From Perkinsus chesapeaki (Eukaryota > Perkinsozoa > Perkinsida > Perkinsidae), in NCBI GenBank assembly GCA_013115145.1, contig JAAPAO010000004.1, positions 124,001 to 188,000 on the forward strand: 64,000 nt of DNA, written 5' to 3'. Numbering within the stretch: the first letter of the stretch is position 1; each line of letters opens with the position of its first letter. Shown here one piece after another: positions 37,208 through 50,452 of this stretch. The notes beneath the pieces were generated by a model. The model ran no database searches, was not told the DNA's origin, and was given only the letters and a program-made list of their open reading frames with translations. The position numbers were made by a program, and so were the translations under genes.

Positions 37208-40191
37208 TCACCATACCCCGGCAGTCGCTTCACCATAAAATTCAATACCCGCTAAGAAAAGGTTATGAGTGTTACCAGAATTAACACCACTTTGTATAAG
37301 ACGGAATATTCTAAATGAGCCTCGAGACTCTGGTGACTTGTCTACTGGGAAGTAACTGATAGGCAACCATATTCCCCCAAATGTTGCTATCTGTCTTTAC
37401 CTAGTGGCCTTGGGCTCTCTAAGACTACCACACATCTTCCTTTCATCAATAAGTATCCAATCATCACCATCATTTGACCCCATTATATTCCAATTCATAA
37501 GACATTGTGCACTTGAGTTACGGTTGCGAAGACAATATCTACAACATAATAGTCGTATAAAGGAGTATAGAGTGGTATGAAGGAGGTAGTACCCAGTAAG
37601 CCTAAGAGCTCGGCCTCTACCAAAATCAACCTGTATCCAAGATGCAGGCTCATTCCTAGTACGAAATTCAACTGATGATGTTCGCCCTACTATCTCATCC
37701 ACTGATCCTCTACCAACACCTAAATAATACCCTCCTCCTCCTCCTCCTGCTACTGCTGTTGTTGTTGTTACTTACTGCTAGCTGTGAGCTGTATTTCCAT
37801 TAACTTAGAACATGGATTCCTCCATGGCATTGTATTCCCTCTAGTACCCAACCAATAAAGGCATCCAAAGGTATCAAAATCAGATGAATAAGAGAATGAC
37901 ACTGGTGTAGTAGGTGATGCTGCTGCTGCTGCTGTTAATGGTACTGATCCACGCGATATACTTGTAATATTATGAACCTGTGATAACTTTCCTATCAATA
38001 CCCACAACCCTTCCACTACCTCCTCTTCTGTACTCCTCTCTGGCCTATATCCCTTCCTTTGACAGTCTCTTGGTCCTCCCCCATGTCCCCTCTTCCTCTC
38101 CTCTTCCTCCCCTTCTTCCACGTTTGTATCTTCTCCTTTAGTAAACCTCCTCATTAACTCTAATATCCTATCCTGTGCCAAATGCCATAACGGTGACTCC
38201 GCTGCTGATATTAATGCCTCTAATGGTAGCTGCGACCATCTTACACTAGATACAGCATACCATAAAAGCAACAACAAGCTCACCATACTACCATTTATAT
38301 ATCATTTCAAAGTCTTCTCTCGTCCATACTTTACTCTTCTTCTTCCTTCTTTTCTCAGCATCCTCATCACTTTCTCCTTCTTCACCACCATCATCAATCT
38401 ACCAGTACCCCTACTACTTCCTTCTTCCCCTTCTATACTACCTCCTCCTCCTCCTGTTTACCCTCTTGTTCCTCTTTCTCTTCATCGTCTGTTACTTTTA
38501 CCATAGTAACCCTAACTGTTCCCCCACTAGGTAGTTCAACCTCCTTCCCTTCTTCTTCTTCTCCCTCCTCCTCCTCTCCACCACTACCCTTCTGTAAAGC
38601 CTCCTTTGGTATATTATCCCTAGTTACCTAATACCAACCATCTTCCATCAACAATACCATTACCCTTCCTACTTCGCCAGATGCATCTATCCATTCTAAC
38701 TCAGCCCATACCTCCCCTAATGGTGTATTATCAAGTAAAGGGCATATGACATGAACCTCGCCAGTGAGCTCTCCATCCATTATTCCACAACTTGTCTCAT
38801 ATCTTGGTACAGGGCATCCTCTAACACATTCCGATCTACTAGCTATACCCTCCATAACTCTAAATATAATCTTAACAGCAGCAGGACCTATTCAATAACA
38901 CTATTCAACAACAACAACAAGAGTAACATTAATAGTTACCACCTTCACGTGGCGGTTTAACTATCTCCACTTTAACCTTACCATGAGCTCTATCCATCCT
39001 CTGCCTCAATACATTAGTGCCTATTAATACCATCTCCCTCGAATCCCCTTAATAACCTCTCTTTATTACATGTTCTTAATACTATCCTTTCATCGCCTCC
39101 TGATGCCTTCAACCCTAGCTTATCTGACCCCAGTATTCTATTAAGTGTATCCATTGGTAACTGTGATATCTGGAATACCCTCAAAGGCTTCCCTAACCCT
39201 TCTACTGTACATTCCTAATAACATCATCATCATCTACTATATTAAATACAATATCTACTTCAAATTTATCTCGTAGTATATCTTCAGCTGCTTGTATTAA
39301 AGCCCTAGCATCCTTATTGTCTATGTACTAAGAATACGTAATAATGTAACCCTAACCCTTCTTCCCCAGTGTATTATTATTACATAGCTGCATCTTAGTA
39401 GTATAATAGCTGCATTATTAGCACTTAAACAAGTATTAATAATATGTTGAGCTAATGGTGTAGTTAATGATGGTATGTCCAACATGAGGCTTAAACCAAG
39501 TAAAGCTGATGGGAAGTAGGAAACACTAATACTTATTATGTTTATAGCCTTTATTACTAAGTAGCATACCGCAATTCTCAGATTTCCTTCCTTCTAAGAT
39601 ATCTGATGATGATCTTGATGAGGATTTAAGATTAGGATTTAATAGAATAGACCTCTCCCAATCACCATGGGTATACCTATGATGCTTAACAATACTATAT
39701 TATTAGTATAATATTATTACATAAATGTATTAATAATGTCAATACATTTAACAAGCTCATCTCTATTAACATGAGGATCTGGTAATATTGGGACCTTCAG
39801 TAAGGGGCCTTTCCCAAGCATGATATCAATGTTATTATATTACATTTATACCAAGTATACCTCCTTCTTGTGATGATACAACTACTCCATCCTCTTCTTC
39901 ATCCCCTTCAGATGGTATTATTTTATTATAACAATATCGGCTATATGAAGCTAATATCTATTATAGATACCTTCCCCTATATCCTATTAACCCTATTACC
40001 AGTTTATGTACTTTAAACTGCCCCTTTTCCTCCCCCTCCTCCTCTGCTCCTTCCTCTCCACCATCCTTTGGTAACACGAGTATACAATCGGTTAATTTAG
40101 ATTTATTATATAGACTCCATAAGCTTGGTAACTCTGCAACCTCCTTATTCTCAACTTCATCATTCTTCTCCTCTGCTACTGCTGCTGCCAT
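37208..40191 (-). CDS. BTB-BACK protein with discoidin-like (F5/8 type C-like) domain
   Basis: Start MAAAVAEEKNDE. The BTB domain is opened by LWSLYNKSKLTDCILVL and QFKVHKLVIGL. BACK-like helices follow (LDIPSLTTPLAQHIINTCLS; SQLPMDTLNRILGSDKLGL). An acidic linker carries a second helical bundle (VRWSQLPLEALISAAESPLW) and FDTFGCLYWLGTRGNTMPW. A galactose-binding-like domain comes next: SVEFRTRNEPASWIQVDFG, CLMNWNIMGSNDGDDWIL, GSFRIFRLIQSGVNSG and LFLAGIEFYGEATAG. BTB-BACK proteins are often Cullin-3 adaptors, the C-terminal domain binding the substrate; that role is inferred. The middle exons (38300-39900) were read only piecewise. Confidence 0.7.
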
Positions 40192-40311
40192 TCAATACTA
40201 ATAATAACCAACTAACTGCGCCGTGCGGCGGCAGGATTATGTTAAAAGCGCTCGCCCGGAAATACATGCCGACTGTCGTATGTGAACTCAATAGTAGTAT
40301 AGATGGACAAG

Positions 40312-43300
40312 TCATTGTACATGACAGCACTTAGACGATGACGACGACGAAGATGGTGGTGGTGGTGATGATGATAAGTTATGATGATGGTTGTTGTTGT
40401 TACTGTTGCTAGCCTGTGATACTGTTGGACTATTATGGGATGAGGTATTACATGGAGGGTGTATCTGGGGGCAGTATAGTTATTATATATAGATACCTTA
40501 TACCACCACAACCATCACTACCTCCTCCTCCTCCTCTTTCTCCTTCTTATCATCATTATTAACTTCCCTAATCTCTCCTGGTAAAGGCATCATCTCATCT
40601 ACTATAGTTGCTGCTGCTGCTGCTGTTGCTCTCTTATCCCTTTTAGATCTCTCTTCTTGTCTTATCCTTTCTGCCTCTATAGCTGTTAATGATTCCCCAT
40701 AAACCTGCTCCATAACCTGCCTCTCTCCTGCCTATTCCTTTATTCCTAGTACATGTAATGCTATTGCATCATTTTGCAGTATATCAAGCATTCGTTGTGT
40801 TAAACATGGAGTAAGATGTATATCCCTTTCATAATCGAATATAAAGACATCATCACCATCACCTTCAAGCTTTGAAGATACAATCCTACCATATAATTAT
40901 TAATAATAAAGATAATCCTATATATATCATCATCCTTATTACATTGTATCATCATCATCCAATTGCCATCTATATGTAATAGTAACATTATTAGCTAAAT
41001 CCTTTTGTATTAGATTATATACCTTTTTAATAATAAGACGGAATGATAATGGCTCACCAATTAACTGTGATGGTTCCTCTACTATCTAACAACAACAACA
41101 TTTGTATACCACATTTCCTCTTAATACTTATTGCAATACCTCCTCATCAGGTACTGTAGTAGTAGTGCAATCCTTTGATAATGGCCATACTGCACATGTC
41201 AATGATCCTACTGGTCTACCACTTGATGATGACATAACTTTTGCATCCAGTTCATTCTCTAATTGCATTGTTATAGACTCTAGATATATACGTGCTGTTC
41301 CTATCTCCCTTTTAAATATAATAGGATCCCAGAATGGATCATCTTCATCCTTCAATCTAACGATTATTAATAAAGCTAATGATAATACTAGATGCTAACC
41401 TTGGCTTACTTGTCTATGAATGCTGCCCCTCCTCCACCACCACCACCTTCATCACCACCACACCATGTATCAAACATATCTCTCATGAGATATATCCTAT
41501 TTTCTAATATATCTAGTGTCCAATCATATACCCTTATACCTATATATATATTACTAGTATTATAACAATAATACTATATATACCTTTATAATCAACACCA
41601 ACTAACACCTCAGTAGTAGCGCCTCCTCCTCCTTTCCTTCTCCTTTTGTCATCTATTGATAAGTCTACTGCTGCCTTTACCCGTAATACTGTATTAAAGC
41701 TAATGAATGATGTTGTTAAAGAGGAGGTTAAGTAGTATTAAGTATTTTACGTATATGGTATATCCATCTCTTTAGCTAATAATGATGCCTCCTTACACAA
41801 TGGCATAATAACCATTAAATGTTCATGTAGTATTTTAAGATCAATCTCTCTTTGTCTTCTATCATTCTAAAACCCCACTATCTATGTCTATAACCATCAC
41901 CAACATCATCACCACCTCAGCATCCTCTAATTCCTTCTGTCTTTTAAGCATTGCTTCCTTCTCCTTCTCAGCTTTCCTCCGTTGTGCTTTTAATGCCTTT
42001 TTAAGCTTCCTAACCTCTTCATTTTTCTCTTCTGATTCTTTACCTTAACCATAACCATAACCTATCCCTACCTATCCCGTACTAACTATACTATTACCTC
42101 TCTGTGACTGTATATCATTTAACTTAGCCTCATATTCATCTTCTTTAGCCTTAGCTTCTGCCTCAGCCTTCTCTCTTGCTTCCATTGCTTCCCTTATAGA
42201 TCTCTCATACCTACATACTAACATTACCTCCATCACCATTATTATTATCGTTACTCCTCTTGTCTCCTTTTCTCTGCTTCTATTTCAGCGTCACTTTTCC
42301 TATACTCTTCATCTATCATATCTCCTTGTTTAGTTGCTAACTCTTCAATACAACCATCAAAGCTTATCTATCATAACAACACCTCCTCCCAAATAACAAG
42401 CCCCCCAACCATTACTATTCCATCATCAATCAACTTCTGTCCACTTCCCTTAGTTGGATCAACATAAACAAAGCTCAGGTTGTTCTGTCTGCCAAGTATT
42501 ACTCTATCTCCATGGTTAAGCAACAAAGGTTCCTAAACAATGATAATAAAGATGTCTATAATAATAATATTACTATTACATCAGGTGTTATGATATCACC
42601 ATTAAGATAGGAATAAGACTCAGCTTCATAAGCTTCTGGATCAGCCTAGACCACAGTTATGAAATTGACGACAAGCGTAGATAATATACCTTTATTGTAA
42701 CTCTCCCATTATCACTCACTGTTATACACACTTGATATCTGATTATAATATACTAAGGTAGTAGTATCAGAGTAGTAGCATCATCATCATCCTACAACAA
42801 CAATCATACCTATGCATAAAGGATGCACCAGCAAGTAGGAATGTAGGAGGCCCTCTCGTATCATCATAATCATCATTAGGAATATCATCTATACTATCTA
42901 TACTCCTTCCTTCACTTAATAACCTCCCTCTCATCCTCTTATTATTCCTCCTCCTTTTCCCACCAAACCATGTATCGCCCTCTTGGAAACAATAGAATAT
43001 CTTCCCTAAACCATACCACCTACTATCAACAACAAAAACAACAACAACCCTATTACCATTAAGCATAGGATCCTCATTAAGATTGGTAAAGTGTGGCTTA
43101 GTAAGATCGACCTCATGACCATCATCATCCATTGCTTTACTATTCTTCTCTTTTGCCTCTGCTAATCTCTCCTACAACCATTATAATATACCTTCTACTA
43201 CTATATAACCTATCCTACTTCCCATGATCTTTGCATCTCCTTTAATGCTGCTTCCATAGCTTGTATCTCCTCTTCGTGACTAAATACTACAATATTAATA

Positions 43301-45116
43301 CCTATCTCCATATTATCACCTCTTTCTCAACTTCTCCTTTTCTAATTCATATACCATCCTTTCTTCCTCAGTCATTGACTCTGTTGCTTTAATGATCTCA
43401 GGCATTCTATCATTTACTATTCCTATCATCCCTCCAGCTACTAGGGCTTTTAACTTCTCATTTTCCTATATGAGCCCCTATGACCCCAATAACCATCGCT
43501 TACCTATGTATTACCTCTCTTAATTGCCTTATTAGCTTATCTTGTGGATCCTCATTAACTACAGCAGCATTCTTAATCTTCTTAGCTCTATCAGCATACC
43601 TAGCTCAACAGCCTTATTATATTATTACTATTATCTACCTTAATGTTGATAAGCTCTCTTCATAATTAGCACTTGCTGGGCTAATAGCACATATCATTAC
43701 CGTCTTACTTGATCCTCCCAATGCATTCTACCATATTATAACCTTATTTACTATATATACCTTATTACCTGTAATAGTCTTGTTAATTTACTATCCCTAT
43801 AAGGTATTATTGCTCCTGGTTTAGCTTTACCGGTAGCTTTATCAGCTAATGCTGATATAACATTACCAAGTGCACTCAATGATTTATTGATTGCACATCC
43901 TTCTTTTAATCTATCACCACTTGCTCCTGTTTGACCAGCCTTCTCAGATCCTATTAATACCCTATCACAACACCTTGACCATCATTATTACCGGCAAGAT
44001 CTACTAAATTAATCCTGCTCATTCTTATACCTTTTTTCTCTCCCATAATACTTATCTGCCTAATACCTTTATATTACCCTTATAACCCTATATACAACAA
44101 CTTTACTTACCTAAATTCAATCGATATAACCGTATGAGCTCTACTGCTTGTAGCATTCATCAATGTAGCTCCTACTGTACGATTACTAGTACCCTCGGCC
44201 ACTACACGTTCAATGGTGGCAAATGAATCAACTGCTCTCGATGTTATACCTTGGACGAATACACCTATATAACACCGACGATGAGGAATTGCTTATGATA
44301 GATTATATAACCCAATTGCTTGCTCTCTCTTATATCTAAACCCTTTTTAGGTCTATTACGAGGATGCACCAATAAGTCCTGTACTTGTTCATTATATATC
44401 TCTAACATTGATATTGACACCTATACCTTATTAACCCTTAGCTCTTATTACCCTTATATTACCTCATACTTTAATGTTGGTGATATTGTATCATTTATTC
44501 TTTTAAATATCTCTTCACACGCTATTGGTACTATACCCTATTGATACTATATATTAATAATAACAATAATATACTACCCTATTAGGACCATAACCCACCA
44601 TACTATAACTCTTTCCTGATCCTGTTTGACCATATGCAAAAAGACAACAATGATATCTATAGCTTATATGCTACTACTCATTCCCTATCTACCTATTAAT
44701 TATTACCCAGCCCATGCATTATTTAATACATCCAAACCAACTGCATTGAATACTACTTCTTGGTCTGCATACCTTGATAAAGGCCCTTTAGGTTTAGATA
44801 TACCACTATTAATATCAATCTATTATCAATTATACCACATCCTATCATCATTATCCATATACTACTTCATAGTCATCATGACTCCAAAATGAATAATCAA
44901 AAGTAAACCTTTTAGGATCTATACTATCCTCTGGTTCACCATTATCCAAATCCCTGCTAATATTATATATTATAATATTACCCTATAATATCATCACCTT
45001 ATAACAGTCTCATTATCTTTCATAGTTACACAGCACTTAGACGATAAACCAATCTCCCTATCATTAAACGGTCTAACTCTTACCGCTACTTTAACACTTG
45101 ATGATGAAGCATCCAT
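40312..45116 (-). CDS. Kinesin-3 (KIF1/UNC-104-like) motor with FHA and KIF1B-type region
   Basis: The motor starts with [17 protein letters not shown]. It continues with [15 protein letters not shown], the P-loop [57 protein letters not shown] followed by [10 protein letters not shown] across an intron, [29 protein letters not shown] and [19 protein letters not shown] neck coil follows, then an FHA-like piece ([20 protein letters not shown]), long coiled coils, and [20 protein letters not shown], the KIF1B-type signature. The tail is Asp/Glu/Val then Ser/Pro-rich, ending at 40312. No PH domain is seen. Kinesin-3 motors carry vesicles toward microtubule plus ends. It is split by more than 20 short introns. 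Confidence 0.88.
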
Positions 45117-45388
45117 TATTAGGCTGGCATAAGGCTGGTATAGGTTATTAAATACATTCAACACAATACTCCTTATATTCAACGATAATACGATAATAAC
45201 GGTCATCATTATGTACTACTATAATGCTGCTGCGACTGCTGCTGCTATATTACTAGTTCGGGATTATACAATCTCAGTGCTGCTATATATGCTAAAACAA
45301 CAGTAGTAGTAATAGTGGCGATGGAGAGAGGGTTAATATATGTTCAGTGATTAGGGGGAGAAGGATAATAGGAATGGTTATAATAATA

Positions 45389-46750
45389 TTAAAACAATCC
45401 AACTGTCTTCTTAGTAGTACGCTGTTTCCATAATGGCATTGAATAAAACTTATTCATATCCATACCAAATACACTACAGAATTCCTCAGGGGAGAGGTAT
45501 CTATCAAAATAATATATCAAAATATATACTGTTATTATACTAATTATTACGCTTCCCTTTTAGATGGATTGACACCTGCTGGTAGATTCTCAGCTAACCC
45601 AAGTAGCTAGTAATACGATAAATATTATTACCTTATATGAATATAGTATTACCTGTTCTAATGGATACTTAACCTTAGAAGGATCCTCAAATGTCCTGTT
45701 ATCAGTAACAGGAGTAGCATCCACTGTAATACCTTAAATAGTATATTAGTATTAGATTATGGTTATATCATGGTCGTCACCTGTGGATGATCTAATAGGA
45801 GCATAATCTGATGATAATGATGCTCTTAAACTGCTTTGAAGGTATCCAGTATTCTGGACTTTCCATTTAAATTTAGTTTGATCATCTACAGTAGTAGTAT
45901 TATCAACATCAGCAGTTGATGGTGTTTGGACATAACCAGCAGCAGCATTAGTAGTAGTAGCCATTTCACCATCTATAACAATTATTATACATTGCTAAAG
46001 GATATCTATTACTTATAGGAGATATTAAGGTTGATGATACAGGAGATGGGGAATAAGGGTTAACCTAATACATATTCATATACAAGCTATGTATTATTAT
46101 TATTACCTTAGTTTTAGGAGTAGTTAATGTGGTATTGTCATCATTCAATGATGATGAAGTAACATCCTCCTCTCCTTTACCGGTTGTTGATGGAATTGCT
46201 GTATCAACAACCTCTATATCCCCTTGTTTGGCATCATCAACATCGGTTGTTGATGGCATTGCTGTATCAACAGCCTCTATATCGCCTTGTTTGGCATCAT
46301 CAACATCGGTTGTTGATGGCATTGCTGTATCAACAACCTCTATATCCCCTTGTTTGGCATCATCAACATTGATTGTTGATGGCATTGCTGTATCAACAGC
46401 CTCTATATCCCCTTGTTTGGCATCATCAACTGGTAATGTATTGTTAGATTCTCCTTCCATGTCAACAGTATTTTCTCCTTTATCATCGCCTTTATCTTCT
46501 ACTACTATAGACCTATTAATATTATGTATACTTTCACTAAGATATAGGCCCGTACTCATTAGTTGTATCCTTATTTCTATCGTCTGCCTTTGTATTATAG
46601 CCCTAAAGACCCTCATTATATACCCAAAACCCTTATCATTACCTCATCATCTAAAGGGGAATCATCACCTTTAACCTCATCAACAATAACTTCATCATCA
46701 GCAGTATCTTCCTTTTGCTGCTTCTTCTTATTGGACTTAGACTTTCCCAT
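45389..46750 (-). CDS. Villin-headpiece protein with 21-residue repeats
   Basis: Start MGKSKSNKKKQQKEDTADDE. A short intron leads to an acidic part and four 21-residue repeats (VDDAKQGDIEAVDTAMPST type). A linker (TKFKWKVQNTGYLQSSLRAS; DYAPIRS) follows. The C-terminus is a villin headpiece: FEDPSKVKYPLEQ, LPAGVNPSKREAYLSPEEF, FGMDMNKFYSMPLWKQ and RTTKKTVGLF then stop. The headpiece hallmarks are present (hydrophobic core Phe residues, PLWK, final GLF). Headpieces bind F-actin. No gelsolin-type repeats precede it, so this is a headpiece on a low-complexity scaffold, as in dematin-like or protist-specific proteins. Confidence 0.82.
46182..46433 (-). repeat. Coding 63-bp tandem repeat, four units
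   Basis: Four 63-bp units encode the VDDAKQGDIEAVDTAMPST repeat of the headpiece gene. Units alternate between Glu-Ala and Glu-Val at one position (AVVD/EVVD pattern), suggesting duplication of a two-unit block. Confidence 0.9.
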
Positions 46751-46926
46751 AATAGCTCAGATTCAATAAAACTTCAAGGGTAACTGAACCTTGACCGACA
46801 CATGTAACAGCGGAGCGTAGCGATTCATGTATCAAAAAATTCAAAAAATAGCTTTTTGAGCGGAGCGATGCTGAAGGAGACTTCCCTGCGCAGTGACCTT
46901 GGTGAAAAGGGTTATCTACCTTTATT
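46751..46926. promoter_or_regulatory. Divergent intergenic region with GC-rich core (176 bp)
   Basis: It lies between the headpiece gene (minus) and GluRS (plus). It carries two AGCGGAGCG boxes (around 46809 and 46859) flanking an A-rich hairpin at 46841-46859 (TCAAAAA paired with TTTTTGA). This composition is quite unlike the AT-rich genes on both sides. It is probably a shared promoter; the boxes are candidate factor sites. Confidence 0.45.
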
Positions 46927-49214
46927 ATGACCATCCAGAAGATTGTAGTTAATACTACCTTATCGGGATATCACTCCCCTCTTACTTCACTAATAGCTGG
47001 TAAATATTATTATATATTTTTAATTACTATTATTCAGGTTCATTAGTTAACCTAGTTAGACCTGGCAGTATTATATTCCGTTATGTTGATAAGATCCCTA
47101 AGGCTCCTGAGAATGCTACTCTATCTGTTATGATTAATGGTGTTACTTCTATCCTTAATAATGATCTTTCCCTTGCTCGTTATATAGCTAGTTCTGCCCC
47201 TACTACATATGGTATCTATACACCAAGCCCTCAGATGGAAGCTTGGCTTGATATGGTTGATAACACTCAAAAGTTGGGTAATGATACTCTTAAGACTATC
47301 AATGATGAGCTAGCTCTTAAGACTTATCTTATTGGCCATTCCCTTACCTTGGCTGATGTTGCTGTATGGGCCCTTATTGCTAGAAGTGGTGGGGCTGCTA
47401 GACTAAAGCCTTATCCTCATGTATCTAGATGGTGGAAGTATCTTGAGGCTCAACCTGCTTTTATAACTGCTATGGAAGAATCTAAGAATAATAATAATCA
47501 ATCATCATCTGCTGCTGCTGCTGAAGAGAAGAAGAGTACAAAGGGTAAAGATCAGGCTAATCTTGAGAATAAGTTACCTGGTGCTGAAATGGGTAAAGTT
47601 GTTACTAGATTCCCACCAGAACCATCTGGATATCTTCATATTGGTCATGCTAAGGCCGCCTTACTTAATGATTACTATGCTCGTGCCTATAAAGGTAAAC
47701 TAATCATCCGTTTTGATGATACCAATCCAGCTAAGGAAAAGGCTGAATATGAACAAAGTATTATTGAAGATTTAGCTATGCTTGGTATACATGGTGATCA
47801 ATTAACACATACATCTGACAATTTCCCCTTACTTCAGAAGTATATGGAAAAGATGATTAAAATGGGTAAAGCGTATGTTGATGATACACCTGTTGATATA
47901 ATGCGTGAAGAGAGATCTAAAGGTGTTGAGTCTAAATGCCGTGATCGTAGTGTTGATGAGAATATTGCATTATGGCATGAAATGCTTAATGGTACTGAAG
48001 TTGGTCAAAAATGTGTGGTTCGAGCTAAGATATCTATGACACATAAAAATAGATGTATGAGAGATCCTACCTGTTATAGAGTTATAACCGATGTACCTCA
48101 TCATAAATGGGGTTTCCAATATAAGGCCTATCCTACATATGATTTCTGTTGTCCTATTATTGATTCTATTGAAGGTGTTACTCATGCATTAAGAACTATT
48201 GAATACGCTGATCGTAATGAGCAATATCATTGGGTACTAGATACATTAGGTTTACGTAGTGTTACCATATATGAATTCTCTCGGAGTAACTTTGTTCATA
48301 CTGTATTATCTAAACGTAAGTTAACATGGTTTGTTGATAATGGTTATGTATCTGGTTGGGATGATCCTCGTTTCCCTACTGTTCGTGGTGTACTTAGACA
48401 TGGTATGACTGTTGAAGCCTTAAGAGACTTTGTTCTTACTCAAGGTGCATCTAAAGCTGGTAATCTAATGGAATGGGATAAGATATGGACTATAAATAAA
48501 CAAAAGATAGATCCTGTTGTACCACGTTATGCAGCTGTTGGTGATGATGCTGTTGAACTTATCCTTAATGGAGCTCCTACTACTCCTACTGGTAAAGAGG
48601 AACCTAAACATCCTAAAAATCCTTCACTTGGTAATCGTCTTATCTTATTATCGGATCATGTACTTATTGATGCAAGTGATGCTGCTGAACTTAATGAAGG
48701 TGAGGAGATCACTTTAATGCATTGGGGTAATGCTATTATTGATGAGATTATTAAGGTTGGTGATAAAGTCACAGGACTTAAAGGACATTTACATTTAGAA
48801 GGAAGTGTTAAAACAACTAAAAAGAAGTTACAATGGGTAGCTAAGGTTAACAATCTATCACATCTTAAACTACGTGAATTGGATTATCTAATTACTAAGA
48901 GGAAGATTGAAGATGATGATAATGTTGAAGATTTGGTAAATCCTAATTCTGAAATTGATGTAACAGCATTGGGTGATCCTCTTATTGCAGCATCATTAAA
49001 GAAGGGTGATAGGATACAGTTAGAAAGAAAGGGTTATTTTATTGTTGATGAGATACCAATGCCATCAAATGGTAATATAATGACACTTATCAACATACCT
49101 GATGGTAAAACTAAGACTATGACTGGTAACCTTAGAACAGGTGTTGATGTATCGTCGTCATCATCACCTGAGCCTTGTAAGGATAATGACGTCAAGAAGA
49201 GTAAGAAGCAATAA
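46927..49214 (+). CDS. Cytosolic glutamyl-tRNA synthetase with N-terminal GST-like domain
   Basis: It charges tRNA-Glu. Exon 1 starts MTIQKIVVNTTLSG; one ~39-nt intron (from ~46999) joins it to SLVNLVRPGSIIFRYVDKI. Residues ~1-160 form a GST-like helical domain (LIGHSLTLADVAVWALIARS), followed by a Lys/Ser/Ala linker. The catalytic domain has RFPPEPSGYLHIGHAKAAL (HIGH), IIRFDDTNPAKEKAEYEQSI and the KMSKS-equivalent LSKRKL. It ends with a beta-barrel anticodon domain. This is the eukaryotic/archaeal GlnS-like (non-discriminating-type fold) form. It ends VKKSKKQ, with no WHEP or fused ProRS. It has a single intron, far fewer than its neighbours. Confidence 0.93.
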
Positions 49215-49317
49215 GTGTGATGATGGTCATAATACTTAACAAGTATGGTTTCTTCTTCGTCTTTAAGGTTAATGGTTGTTGTTGTTTTGTCAATGATGAT
49301 ATTATTAATATAGGCAT

Positions 49318-50452
49318 ATGGGCTGTGGAGCATCAACTGCTACTACAACAACAACAGCTGTTATGTCATCATCGTCGAACACTAACATTATTAATAATAA
49401 CAACATACAGCAAGAAGGAGATGAGGGAATAGATACAACTATGGGAGGAAATACGGTAGTGATTAGTTGCGAATAGAAGGAGGAGGAGGATAAAGGTAAT
49501 TTTACATTATAGGGTGAAGTAGAAAATAGGGATGACTCTTGCCGTGCCATGCCAACAATTGGGGTAAATCCTCCGCCGCCTGAAGTGGGGTTAAAGAACG
49601 GAGAAGTGGATAAAGGAGGAGTAAGTTGAAGAGTATGGAGTGAGAATTATAATTATAATAGTCGGAGGGCGAAGATGAGGATGATGACGAGGATAACAAT
49701 GATGATGACGAAGAGGAGGAGGTACCGTTATATGATCCAAGATTCAGACGTTTAAGCCATGCTGAGTGTGATAGTAGACGTGAGAGTTTAATGCATGAAG
49801 TGGCTGAAAGGTAGTAATATAAATATATTATTATTAGTTATAATAATAGGCATTCACGACGACCTTCTATACAATTTGCATTAAATGAGAATGAAGTGAC
49901 TGAGATACCTTACGAGACAATTGAAGGAGCAGCTAATATAGGACAGAATAATAATAACGAAGATGATGATGAAGACGACGACGACGAGGAGGAGTCTGCT
50001 GGACTATCACCATCTAGTGAATCAGATGATGTCGTTGTTGTTGATGAGTTACCATCATCAACAGCAGCGGCAGCGGCAGCAGCATCTAAAAATGATGGAA
50101 CGGTAAATATCGTTATATTTATAGTAATATAAGTGTGGTATTTCAGGAGACTCGACGACGGTCATCGAATCATGAACCACGTCGAAGGTCATCACTTGAA
50201 ATGTGTTCTATTGAATCTAAAGCTGAACATGAATTAAGAGAACGTGAGATGGCACATCGAAAGTATATGGAAAAGGCAGCTATTGATGGTGAACCACATG
50301 TTGATTTTGATGTTAAGGTGAGGAGGAGGATAATAAACCTTAGTAATTAAATAATTCAATATTAGGTTGAAGTAGAAACGTATGAAGTACCAAAAGTAGT
50401 AGCAGCAGCACCATCTACTACCCCTACCGCTAATACAATCATTAATGCATGA
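49318..50452 (+). CDS. Hypothetical acidic protein with MGC lipidation-type start
   Basis: I do not recognise this gene. Start MGCGASTATTTTAVMSS, a Gly2/Cys3 signal as in the PP2C gene. Exons continue through acidic runs (EDDDEDDDDEEESAGLSPS), FDPRFRRLSHAECDSRRES-like text, and basic phospho-site-like blocks (ETRRRSSNHEPRRRSSLEM; HSRRPSIQFALNENE). They end with EVPKVVAAAPSTTPTANT. Arg-Arg-x-Ser motifs would suit an AGC kinase substrate. The composition suggests a lipid-anchored, cortical, phosphorylated protein; that is inference. About five introns. It lies just after GluRS on the same strand. Confidence 0.5.
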
